Source: an uncultured Lachnospiraceae bacterium (GTDB lineage Bacteria > Bacillota > Clostridia > Lachnospirales > Lachnospiraceae). Taken from it: a stretch of DNA of 64,000 nt. This document shows positions 18,690 through 25,714 of the stretch, in pieces. The first letter of the stretch is position 1; each line of letters starts with the position of its first letter. The translations under genes and the position numbers were made by a program. The stretch is from contig CAMWCA010000001.1 in the NCBI GenBank assembly GCA_947172705.1, forward strand, positions 124,001 through 188,000, given 5' to 3'. The notes beneath the pieces are model-generated. The model ran no database searches and had not been told where the DNA came from. It saw only the letters and a list, made by a program, of their open reading frames with translations.

Positions 18690-20117
18690 ATGGCAGAACA
18701 GGTTAAAAAACCGGTTGGAATTATGGAAACAGTGCTTCGTGATGCGCATCAGTCTCTGATCGCTACGAGAATGCCCACCGAGATGATGCTTCCAATCGTT
18801 GATAAAATGGATAAGGTTGGTTATCATGCAGTGGAGTGCTGGGGCGGCGCTACCTTTGACGCATCCCTGCGTTTCTTAAAGGAAGATCCCTGGGAGAGAC
18901 TTAGAAAATTAAGGGATGGATTTAAGAACACCAAGCTGCAGATGCTCTTCAGAGGACAGAACATTTTAGGCTACAGACCTTATGCAGATGACGTAGTAGA
19001 CAGCTTCGTTGAAAAGTCCATTGCAAACGGTATTGATATTATCCGTATTTTTGACTGCTTAAACGACCTTAGAAACCTTCAGGAAGCGGTAAACGCAACC
19101 AACAAGGTAAAGGTACAGGAGGGCAGAGGACACGCCCAGGTGGCACTTTCCTATACCTTAGGCGATGCTTATACCATGGAATACTGGATGGACATGGCGA
19201 AGAAGATCGAGGAAATGGGCGCTGATTCCATTTGTATTAAGGATATGGCAGGGCTTTTGGTTCCTTACAAGGCATCTGAGATGATCGCCGCAATGAAGTC
19301 CGTAACCAAGCTTCCTATTCAGCTTCACACCCATTACACCTCCGGTGTGGCAAGTATGACTTATATGAAGGCAGTAGAGGCTGGGGTAGATGTGATCGAC
19401 TGTGCCATTTCACCTTTTGCAATGGGTACGTCACAGCCTGCCACAGAGGTTATGGTTGAGACCTTCAAGGGAACCCCTTATGATACAGGCTACGATCAGA
19501 GCATTTTATCTGAAATCGCTGATTACTTCAGACCTTACAGAGACAAATGCCTTGCAGACGGGCTCCTCAATCCCAAGGTTATGGGCGTGGATATCAAGAC
19601 ACTGCTGTATCAGGTACCCGGCGGTATGCTTTCCAACATGGTAAGCCAGTTGAAGGAGCAGAACGCAGAGGATAAATATTATGATGTGCTGAAAGAGATC
19701 CCTCAGGTTAGAAAGGATCTTGGCGAGCCGCCTCTGGTAACCCCTTCTTCCCAGATCGTAGGTACACAGGCAGTATTCAACGTGCTTATGGGAGAAAGAT
19801 ATAAAATGGCGACCAAGGAGACAAAGGCAGTTCTCCGCGGCGAATACGGTCAGACAGTTAAGCCTATGAATCAGGAGATCATCGATAAGGTTATTCCCGG
19901 CGAGAAGAGAATTACCTGCCGTCCCGCTGATCTGATCGAAAACGAAATGGATAAACTGGAAGCAGAGATGAAGGAATGGAAACAGCAGGATGAGGACGTA
20001 TTGTCCTATGCTCTGTTCCCTCAGGTTGCAACAGACTTCTTCAAATATCGTCAGGCACAGCAGGAAAAGGTGGATATGACCCAGGCTGATACGAAAAATG
20101 CAGCATATCCTGTGTAA
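18690..20117 (+). CDS. oadA: Oxaloacetate decarboxylase/pyruvate carboxyltransferase alpha-type subunit (5S-like)
   Basis: The TIM-barrel carboxyltransferase acting on pyruvate/oxaloacetate. Seen: VLRDAHQSLIATRMPTEMM at the N-terminus, catalytic Lys in SICIKDMAGLL, and metal ligands in QLHTHYTSG. It has 475 aa and stops after the conserved carboxylase domain, so it lacks the C-terminal biotin domain of classical OadA (about 590 aa) and must use the separate carrier at 17109. In this it resembles the 5S subunit of transcarboxylase. Last gene of the operon. Confidence 0.9.
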   Translation: MAEQVKKPVGIMETVLRDAHQSLIATRMPTEMMLPIVDKMDKVGYHAVECWGGATFDASLRFLKEDPWERLRKLRDGFKNTKLQMLFRGQNILGYRPYADDVVDSFVEKSIANGIDIIRIFDCLNDLRNLQEAVNATNKVKVQEGRGHAQVALSYTLGDAYTMEYWMDMAKKIEEMGADSICIKDMAGLLVPYKASEMIAAMKSVTKLPIQLHTHYTSGVASMTYMKAVEAGVDVIDCAISPFAMGTSQPATEVMVETFKGTPYDTGYDQSILSEIADYFRPYRDKCLADGLLNPKVMGVDIKTLLYQVPGGMLSNMVSQLKEQNAEDKYYDVLKEIPQVRKDLGEPPLVTPSSQIVGTQAVFNVLMGERYKMATKETKAVLRGEYGQTVKPMNQEIIDKVIPGEKRITCRPADLIENEMDKLEAEMKEWKQQDEDVLSYALFPQVATDFFKYRQAQQEKVDMTQADTKNAAYPV

Positions 20118-20143
20118 TACCTGAAAAAGCACAGTTTATTTTG

Positions 20144-20177
20144 TCCCCCGTACAGAAAAATTGTACGGGGGATTTTT
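20144..20177 (+). terminator. Terminator of the decarboxylase operon
   Basis: An 11-bp perfect stem: TCCCCCGTACA at 20144-20154 with TGTACGGGGGA at 20162-20172, a seven-base A-rich loop, then five T. Its 3' arm overlaps the -35 box of the next promoter. Confidence 0.92.
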
Positions 20178-20189
20178 CTGTGTTATAAT
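20161..20189 (+). promoter_or_regulatory. Promoter nested in the preceding terminator
   Basis: TTGTAC at 20161-20166, 17-base spacer, TATAAT at 20184-20189. The -35 sequence lies in the 3' arm of the terminator hairpin. It would drive the NYN-domain gene at 20258. Confidence 0.65.
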
Positions 20190-20257
20190 GGAGGAAGTAA
20201 TTGGAAACGGAATCATAGCAATAAATGGAGCGCAAACGCTCCGGAATGGAGATCAGA

Positions 20258-21187
20258 ATGGAAAATAAGCGGTTTGCGTTGCTGATAGATGCAGATAATA
20301 TATCGGCAAAGTATATAGGAGATATTTTGGAGGAACTGTCCACTTATGGGATTACCACCTACAAAAGAATCTATGGGGATTGGACCAGCACCCAGGCAAC
20401 CAAATGGAAGGGAGAGCTTTTGGAAAATTCTGTGATCCCGGTGCAGCAGTTCAGCAACACGGTGGGAAAGAACGCAACGGATTCCACGCTGATCATCGAT
20501 GCCATGGATATTCTTTATACCGGCAATGTGGACGGCTTTTGTATTGTTTCCAGCGACAGTGATTTTACACGACTGGCAAGCAGACTGCGGGAGTCAGGCA
20601 TGGAAGTGATCGGAATGGGTGAGGAGAAGACGCCCCGTTCCTTCAGGGTAGCATGTACCAGATTTGTAAATCTGGAGAATCTGGGCAACCGTGACGAGGA
20701 TGCGGAGAACAAAGACGGGCAGGACAATACCATCAGCAGAGAGGTGGTGTGCAACGCCATCACCAATATTATCAACGAAAATGAAAATAAAGGGAAAAGC
20801 GTGGAGCTTGCCTCCGTGGGGAATCGTCTGGTGAATATGTATCCGGATTTTGACGTGCGAAATTATGGCTATAGCCTGCTGTCAAAATTTGTGGAGGATG
20901 CGGGGATGTTTTTGCTGGAAAAGCGGCAGAATGTGATCACTATTTCCCTGAAGGATAACCAGCAGTCCCAGGAGGAGATCAGAAGCTATGTGAAGCAGGC
21001 TATCCACAAGGCGGGCAGCAAGGGGATCGGTATCAGTGAACTGAGTAATCTTGTATATAGCAAGTATGATAATTTCAATGTGAAAGATTTCGGATACAGT
21101 CAGTTTTCCAAGTTTGTACAGGGGATTGGAAATGTGGAGCTGTATCAGGATAAGAATGACAGAAAGCGGGCGAGAGAAAAGAAGTAG
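20258..21187 (+). CDS. NYN-domain ribonuclease-like protein with two OST-HTH (LOTUS) domains
   Basis: The N-terminal 140 residues fit a NYN/PIN-like nuclease (LabA type) with acidic residues at LLIDADNISA, NATDSTLIIDAMD and CIVSSDSDFTRLASRL. Two tandem OST-HTH domains follow (about residues 165-230 and 240-305), each with the pattern YPDFDVRNYGYSLLSKFVED or KYDNFNVKDFGYSQFSKFVQ. OST-HTH domains bind RNA, so this is probably an RNA-processing enzyme. Start chosen at ATG 20258 after GGAGATCAG rather than the in-frame ATG at 20225. Target unknown. Confidence 0.85.
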   Translation: MENKRFALLIDADNISAKYIGDILEELSTYGITTYKRIYGDWTSTQATKWKGELLENSVIPVQQFSNTVGKNATDSTLIIDAMDILYTGNVDGFCIVSSDSDFTRLASRLRESGMEVIGMGEEKTPRSFRVACTRFVNLENLGNRDEDAENKDGQDNTISREVVCNAITNIINENENKGKSVELASVGNRLVNMYPDFDVRNYGYSLLSKFVEDAGMFLLEKRQNVITISLKDNQQSQEEIRSYVKQAIHKAGSKGIGISELSNLVYSKYDNFNVKDFGYSQFSKFVQGIGNVELYQDKNDRKRAREKK

Positions 21188-21190
21188 TCA

Positions 21191-21632
21191 GCTGCATTTC
21201 TCATCCACGCCACGGGGCACATCTTGCAGGAAGGATTCGCGGGGCGGACACGGCGGCGCACGGTCAATGGGTACAGCGAAAAGGGCACAGCGCGGAGGCA
21301 GGGGATTGCATATACAGGTTCAGTGCCGATCTCAAAATCGGATTTCACTAACGGAATGGGGAAGGGTATCGAAAACTGGACGGGTCGGAGCCGCGGCATC
21401 CGTGCCGTATGGCTCCTGATTTCGCCATCCATGGCGAAATCACCCTGGTTATTCTGCCATTCCATAAGTGAAATTACCGATTTTTCGCTAAGGCACTGAA
21501 CCTGTACATGCAATCCCCAGCCTCCGCGCTGTGCCCTTTTCGCTGTACCCATTGACTGTGCGCCGCCCGTGTCCGCCCCGCGAATCCTTCCTGCAAGATG
21601 TGCCCCGTGGCATGGGTGGAAAATATAGCAGT
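21191..21632 (+). repeat. Long structured palindrome A (about 440 bp)
   Basis: Two arms of about 120 bases (from 21205 to 21327, and from 21492 to 21620) are reverse complements with three substitutions and a one-base gap over most of their length. Between them is a core that folds further. AATCGGATTTCACT at 21337-21350 faces AGTGAAATTACCGATT (21467-21482), and GGAATGG faces CCATTCC. Two hairpins follow: GGAGCC...GGCTCC (21387-21416), which holds a nested GGCA-TCCG-TGCC, and TTTCGCCA...TGGCGAAA. The core is homologous to that of palindrome B at 23723. No coding capacity is credible. It fills nearly all of the 549-base gap between the NYN gene and the small-protein gene at 21737. Confidence 0.9.
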
Positions 21633-21668
21633 GGAAAAATTAGTTATAAAAAATTCATAAAAGTTTTA

Positions 21669-21697
21669 TTGCATCAGCCAAAATAGAATAATAAAAT
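21669..21697 (+). promoter_or_regulatory. Promoter of first small-protein/GNAT pair
   Basis: TTGCAT at 21669-21674, 17-base spacer, TAAAAT at 21692-21697. The same layout (TTTTATTGCA, 17 bases, -10, then GTAGATAG-AAAG) precedes the paralogous pair at 31276, so the promoter region is conserved between the copies. Confidence 0.6.
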
Positions 21698-21736
21698 GTA
21701 GATAGAAAAGAAAAACTAACAGCGGAGGTGTTTCTT

Positions 21737-21931
21737 ATGGCGACTTCGAGCATTACAAAAAATTTTGTCATTTCTGGCAAGGAACAGGTGGAGATGTTTG
21801 TCAATGCGATTGAAGAATCTGCCAAAAACCGTCCTGAGCGTATTCCGGTGGCTGCAAGTGAAATAACAGATGAAGCGGAGCTGCTTGAATTTATGAGAAT
21901 GAGGAAAAAGGCGAATGGCAGAAAAAAATAA
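21737..21931 (+). CDS. Small antitoxin-like protein, 64 aa (copy 1)
   Basis: Begins MATSSITKNFVISGKEQVEM after a strong GGAGGTG and ends with a basic tail (MRMRKKANGRKK). The centre contains ESAKNRPERIPV and an acidic helix. It overlaps the next gene by 17 bases. A near-identical N-terminus occurs in the copy at 31276. The paired arrangement with a GNAT-like protein, small size and charge suggest an antitoxin that neutralises the downstream enzyme and represses the promoter. I do not recognise a standard ribbon-helix-helix fold, so the family is not assigned. Confidence 0.75.
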   Translation: MATSSITKNFVISGKEQVEMFVNAIEESAKNRPERIPVAASEITDEAELLEFMRMRKKANGRKK

Positions 21932-22526
21932 ATATAAAATTATCAATATCCGGCGGTATATTGGTAATGAGAACCCTGAACTTGGGGAGGATGAACTTCT
22001 TCAAATCCTCTCCGAGTTTTCTTGTCCGATAAATCCTGATGTTGAACGGTTTTTGAAGCATAGTTCCATTGAATTTACTAAAAAGAACCAGTCTGTTACA
22101 TATCTTGTGTTTTCTGTTGTTGGTGGAAGATTGTTGGGATATTTTACTCTTGCATTAAAACCGTTGACTGTAAGAGGCGAAACGGTAAGTAATACTGTAA
22201 AGAGAAAATTATTACGGATTAGCGAGTTGGATAAAAAATCGGATACATATACTATGTCAGCTTATTTGATAGCACAAATAGGTAAAAATTATTCTGAAAA
22301 TAATGGGAAAATGGTTACTGGTGCGGAACTTCTTGAACTGGCATGGGATAAAATTAAAGCTACACAATATATGTTTGGCGGCATGGTAACATTTTTAGAG
22401 GCGGAAAATGAAGAAAAGCTTTTATCTTTCTATCATAATAACCGTTTTTCACAGTTTGATACCAGACAGATTTCATCAGATATGGACGAGTCACATGAGC
22501 TGATACAGTTTTTAAGGCTGCTCTAA
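21915..22526 (+). CDS. GNAT-like acetyltransferase, putative toxin (copy 1)
   Basis: A 203-aa protein with a GNAT-like layout: SVTYLVFSVVGGRLLGYFTLALKPL as the central strands, AYLIAQIGKNY where the acetyl-CoA binding segment is expected, and a C-terminal NEEKLLSFYHNNRFSQF helix-strand typical of GNATs (the FYxxxxF motif). About 60% of residues match the copy at 31454 by eye. The DNA is more A/T-rich than neighbouring housekeeping genes. With the 64-aa partner it resembles GNAT toxin-antitoxin modules that acetylate aminoacyl-tRNA. That activity is inferred only. Confidence 0.7.
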   Translation: MAEKNKYKIINIRRYIGNENPELGEDELLQILSEFSCPINPDVERFLKHSSIEFTKKNQSVTYLVFSVVGGRLLGYFTLALKPLTVRGETVSNTVKRKLLRISELDKKSDTYTMSAYLIAQIGKNYSENNGKMVTGAELLELAWDKIKATQYMFGGMVTFLEAENEEKLLSFYHNNRFSQFDTRQISSDMDESHELIQFLRLL

Positions 22527-22709
22527 TGTAACTATATCACGCAACCATAGTCACTCTGAAAAGTATGAATTGCCCGATAAAAATGCAATTTGTCTAACTG
22601 TGAATTGCTCAAATTAAGAAAAAATTTATTTAAAATTAAAAAATATAATGTGATATTTGCTATACTCTTATTATGTGTTATGTATTTTTTTACAAAGGGT
22701 GAGGCGGGG

Positions 22710-23630
22710 ATGGAACTGGAATTTATTGATATATCCAGAGACGAGGAGGTTTATCGCAGACCTCGGAGGCAGGATACATCTAATAGACGAAGGGCTGCAG
22801 GACCTGAAAGGCAAAGTAGAGCAGTAACCGAGAGAAGAAGACAACCGGAAATAGAGGTGCCGGATTTCGGGAGAGTTAAAAGATATCCCAGGGAAATAGA
22901 TCCGAGGATCGAACAGGAAAGAATCCGAAGAAGAAAGCGCAGAAAACGGAAGACAATGATGGTGAGAATGACTACCTTATTATTTTTTGTTTTCTTAATT
23001 GCGTTTTTGCTTTTTGTGCTGATCAAGCTGGTTGCGGAAGTAATGATAAGGGAAGAACGGATAGTGCCCGCAGTGAGAACGGAGCTTCAGGAACCGGAGG
23101 AGGTTGTAACCAGCGATGCTTTCAAGCCGATCATAACGGAGGATTTTATTCCTGTTAATGAGTATTCAAGACCGGGCGAGGCAATAGAGGGAGTCAACAA
23201 TATTTTTGTACACTATACGGCAAATCCGGGAACCAGTGCAGCACAAAACAGAAGTTATTTTGAAAATCTTAGCACCACAGGCGAGACGTCGGCAAGCGCC
23301 CACTTCGTCATAGGCTACGACGGGGAGATCATACAATGCGTTCCCCTGGATGAGATCGCTTATGCAGTAGCAGGAAGAAACTACGATTCCATTTCCATTG
23401 AATGCTGCTACCTGTCCAAGGACGGCTCCTTCACGGACACCACCTACCAATCCCTGATCAGGCTATCCGCATGGCTGCTGAAAGAATACAACCTTACCCC
23501 GGAGGATATGAGAAGGCACTACGACGAGGGCGGCAAGAAATGTCCCCTGTACTTCGTAGATCATGAAGACGCCTGGAATCAATTCCTCAATGACCTGAGA
23601 GAATACATCATAATGAAGGAACAGGTGTAA
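22710..23630 (+). CDS. Membrane-anchored N-acetylmuramoyl-L-alanine amidase (amidase_2 type)
   Basis: The 306-aa protein begins with a very basic cytoplasmic tail (residues 1-85, many RR/RRK runs), followed by one membrane helix (about 88-110, MTTLLFFVFLIAFLLFVLIK). The amidase domain is outside: NNIFVHYTANPGT with the first zinc His, SAHFVIGYDGEIIQ, and RRHYDEGGKKCPLYF at the end. It would cleave the amide between muramic acid and the stem peptide. The ATG at 22710 follows GAGGCGGGG. The frame is open 40 codons further upstream, but the ribosome site favours 22710. Confidence 0.85.
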   Translation: MELEFIDISRDEEVYRRPRRQDTSNRRRAAGPERQSRAVTERRRQPEIEVPDFGRVKRYPREIDPRIEQERIRRRKRRKRKTMMVRMTTLLFFVFLIAFLLFVLIKLVAEVMIREERIVPAVRTELQEPEEVVTSDAFKPIITEDFIPVNEYSRPGEAIEGVNNIFVHYTANPGTSAAQNRSYFENLSTTGETSASAHFVIGYDGEIIQCVPLDEIAYAVAGRNYDSISIECCYLSKDGSFTDTTYQSLIRLSAWLLKEYNLTPEDMRRHYDEGGKKCPLYFVDHEDAWNQFLNDLREYIIMKEQV

Positions 23631-23662
23631 TATAATTCGCAAATAATCGTTTTTGATAAATT

Positions 23663-23717
23663 GCTGTAAATAAGAGGCTGTTATTTTAACCACTTATTTG
23701 CAGCATCTTTTATTTTA
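23663..23717 (+). terminator. Terminator after amidase
   Basis: GCTGTAAATAAG (23663-23674) pairs with CTTATTTGCAGC (23693-23704) over 12 bp with one wobble, an 18-base loop and a T-rich tail (TCTTTTATTTT). Confidence 0.7.
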
Positions 23718-23722
23718 GAGAA

Positions 23723-24055
23723 GGAACAGCGCCGTTTTTTAGCAGGAGGCAGGGCGTATAGGATGTTTGTGCGGCTCCGTCAGGGAATCAGCAGCCTTTC
23801 CGGGCTCGACTTCGAATCGGATTTCACTAACAGCATGGCATAATATGTTCTATCCAGTCGGGTCGGAGCCCGGCGGCATCCGTGCCGCATGGCTCCTAAA
23901 ACCGCCGTCCTGGCGGTTTTGCCCTCTTTTCTGAACCATGCTGTAAGTGAAATGAACCGATTCTGCGCTAGAGCCCGGAAAGGCTGCTGATTCCCTGACG
24001 GAGCCGCACAAACATCCTATATGCCCTGCCTCCTGCTAAAAAACGGCGCTGTTCC
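23723..24055 (+). repeat. Long structured palindrome B (333 bp), core shared with palindrome A
   Basis: Arms of 84 bases (23723-23806 and 23972-24055) are reverse complements with one difference, which is a G-U wobble in RNA. The arms share no sequence with those of palindrome A. The core does: AATCGGATTTCACTAAC, GGGTCGGAGCC, GGCATCCGTGCCG and ATGGCTCCT are identical in both. Core helices that differ keep pairing: CAGCATGG/CCATGCTG here against GGAATGG/CCATTCC in A, and AAACCGCC/GGCGGTTT against TTTCGCCA/TGGCGAAA. It lies between the amidase terminator and the TetR promoter and ends in a run of seven C. Confidence 0.9.
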
Positions 24056-24093
24056 CCCCCCAACTAATACAAAAAAGTCCCTCTCAGTTTATG

Positions 24094-24148
24094 TTGACAT
24101 AATATGTAAAACATTGTATGATAAAATATATGTAATAACATATGTTAT
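24094..24148 (+). promoter_or_regulatory. Promoter and dyad operator of the TetR-like gene
   Basis: TTGACA at 24094-24099, 17-base spacer, TATGAT at 24117-24122. Downstream is a perfect 14-bp palindrome, ATAACATATGTTAT (24135-24148), just before the ribosome site, and ACATAATATGT sits at the -35. These are natural sites for autorepression by the TetR-like protein. Confidence 0.65.
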
Positions 24149-24169
24149 AGTAAGAAAGGAATGAACGCT

Positions 24170-24715
24170 ATGGCAAGGAAAGAGACTATTACCAAGGAAG
24201 ATATTGTCCAGGCAGCTTTTGCTATTTTGCAGGAGGACGGGATAGAGCAGGTGACTGCGAGAAAATTGGCGGCAAAAGCAAATTGCTCTACCCAGCCGAT
24301 TTTCCGTATTTATAAAAATATGGAAGAATTGACGGAGGAACTGTTTGGAAAGGCATGTGATTTTTTTCATGATTTTTATGAGCGTTTTCCCAGACAGTCG
24401 GTGACGCCCTTTGTAAATCTGGGTCAGGCATACATAAAATTTGCAAGCGAACACAAAAGAATATTTGAATTTGTATTTTTATCCTCTGAGAGATTTGGAA
24501 GAAGTATGTATGATCTGGTAAACGGTAACGGGGGTTATGTGAGCAGGGAAATCCATGCAGCCACTTCTCAGGGGTGCAGCAATGCAAGTGGGCTGTTTAT
24601 GAAAATGTGGATTTTTATCCATGGTGCGGCATGCATGTGCCTTACGGGAGACTACGATCTGTCAGAGGATGAAACCATGCAGATGTTAAAAGAAGCTTAT
24701 TACTCATTTCGATAG
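24170..24715 (+). CDS. TetR/AcrR family transcriptional regulator
   Basis: A 181-aa protein. The N-terminal DNA-binding domain shows the family pattern: KEDIVQAAFAILQEDGIEQVTARKLAAKANCSTQPIFRIYKNMEELTEEL, cut here only by reading on (helix-turn-helix at about 27-46). The C-terminal half is a helical ligand domain of the type found in TetR_C_33-like proteins. Start ATG 24170 (MARKETITKED) is preferred over ATG 24161 because AGAAAGGA directly touches the latter. No obvious target gene is divergent. The next gene is an RpiR-type regulator 50 bases downstream. Confidence 0.88.
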   Translation: MARKETITKEDIVQAAFAILQEDGIEQVTARKLAAKANCSTQPIFRIYKNMEELTEELFGKACDFFHDFYERFPRQSVTPFVNLGQAYIKFASEHKRIFEFVFLSSERFGRSMYDLVNGNGGYVSREIHAATSQGCSNASGLFMKMWIFIHGAACMCLTGDYDLSEDETMQMLKEAYYSFR

Positions 24716-24765
24716 AGAAGTCAATACATAACAGATGAAATATTTATATATGGAAGGAAGCAGGG

Positions 24766-25710
24766 ATGGAGCAACAGGAACATGATATTATTACCAGAAT
24801 GAATGACCGGTATATGAAGATGAGCAAGGGGCATAAGGCGATTGCTGCATACATATCAGACCATTATGAGCAGGCTGTCTTTATGACGGCGGCAAAGCTT
24901 GGAGAGACTGTCGGCGTCAGCGAGTCTACGGTAGTCCGCTTTGCCTCCGGATTGGGGTATGAAGGATATCCGGAATTTCAAAGCGCACTGGTAGACTGGG
25001 TAAAAAACAAGTTGAATTCAGTGCAGAAAATGGATGTAAAATATGGGAAAAGCACCCAGACGGAGATCCTTCATTCTGTTTTGAATTCAGATGTGGAGAA
25101 GATAAAGGATACGCTTGTAAGCCTGGATGCGGCGGCGTTTGAGGCGGCGGTGAATATTATTCTGGAGGCGAGAACGATTTATCTGGTAGGGGTAAGAAGC
25201 TGCGAGCCTTTGGCTGATTTTCTCCATTTCTATTTGAATATGATTCGTGGAAACATTGTTCTTCTTAAAACAACAAGTGTTACGGAGATGTTTGAACAGA
25301 TGATTCGAATTGACCAGCGGGATGCCATTGTAGGAATCAGCTTTCCCAGATATTCCATGCGTACGCTGAAAGCAATGGAGTTTGCCAATGACAGAAATGC
25401 CAAGGTGATTACCATTACGGACAGCATCCATTCGCCCATGAACCTTTATTCCTCCTGTAATCTGCTTGCCAAAAGCGATATGGTCTCCATAGTGGATTCT
25501 CTGGTGGCTCCTTTAAGCGTAATTAACGCGCTGGTGGTTGCTTTGTGCCTGAAAAGACCTGAGGAAGTGAAGCGGAATCTGGAAATGCTGGAGGAGGTCT
25601 GGAACAACTATCAGGTGTATCTGAACGATGAGATCAACTTTATCGACGAGGAACCTATGCTGAATTATCCTTTGATGAAGATTGATAAGGAAGAGCCGTC
25701 AGAGGAGTAG
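24766..25710 (+). CDS. MurR/RpiR family transcriptional regulator with SIS domain
   Basis: 314 aa. Residues 1-78 form the RpiR helix-turn-helix (AAKLGETVGVSESTVVRFAS). From about residue 110 a sugar-isomerase (SIS) domain follows (RTIYLVGVRSCEPLADFLHF, VGISFPRYSMRTLKAMEFA, AKVITITDSIHSPMNLYSS). Such proteins sense phosphosugars. No sugar operon is adjacent. The next gene (25715) starts 5 bases after its stop and encodes a flavoprotein, so the two are cotranscribed. Confidence 0.9.
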   Translation: MEQQEHDIITRMNDRYMKMSKGHKAIAAYISDHYEQAVFMTAAKLGETVGVSESTVVRFASGLGYEGYPEFQSALVDWVKNKLNSVQKMDVKYGKSTQTEILHSVLNSDVEKIKDTLVSLDAAAFEAAVNIILEARTIYLVGVRSCEPLADFLHFYLNMIRGNIVLLKTTSVTEMFEQMIRIDQRDAIVGISFPRYSMRTLKAMEFANDRNAKVITITDSIHSPMNLYSSCNLLAKSDMVSIVDSLVAPLSVINALVVALCLKRPEEVKRNLEMLEEVWNNYQVYLNDEINFIDEEPMLNYPLMKIDKEEPSEE

Positions 25711-25714
25711 GGCT

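Noticed and set aside
21114..21552. Open frames of about 90-135 codons on both strands of palindrome A
   Set aside because: They exist on both strands because the DNA is a palindrome. The opposite-strand proteins share stretches such as MGTAKRAQRG. There is no convincing ribosome site or domain.
22590..22709. N-terminal extension of the amidase with a hydrophobic stretch
   Set aside because: GAGGCGGGG sits directly before ATG 22710, the protein already has a membrane helix later, and the extension is A/T-rich leader sequence.
21191..24055. Palindromes A and B as integron attC sites, CRISPR repeats or retron msd
   Set aside because: No integrase, cas or reverse transcriptase gene is nearby. 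The units are not regularly spaced. The conserved part is the centre, not the ends.
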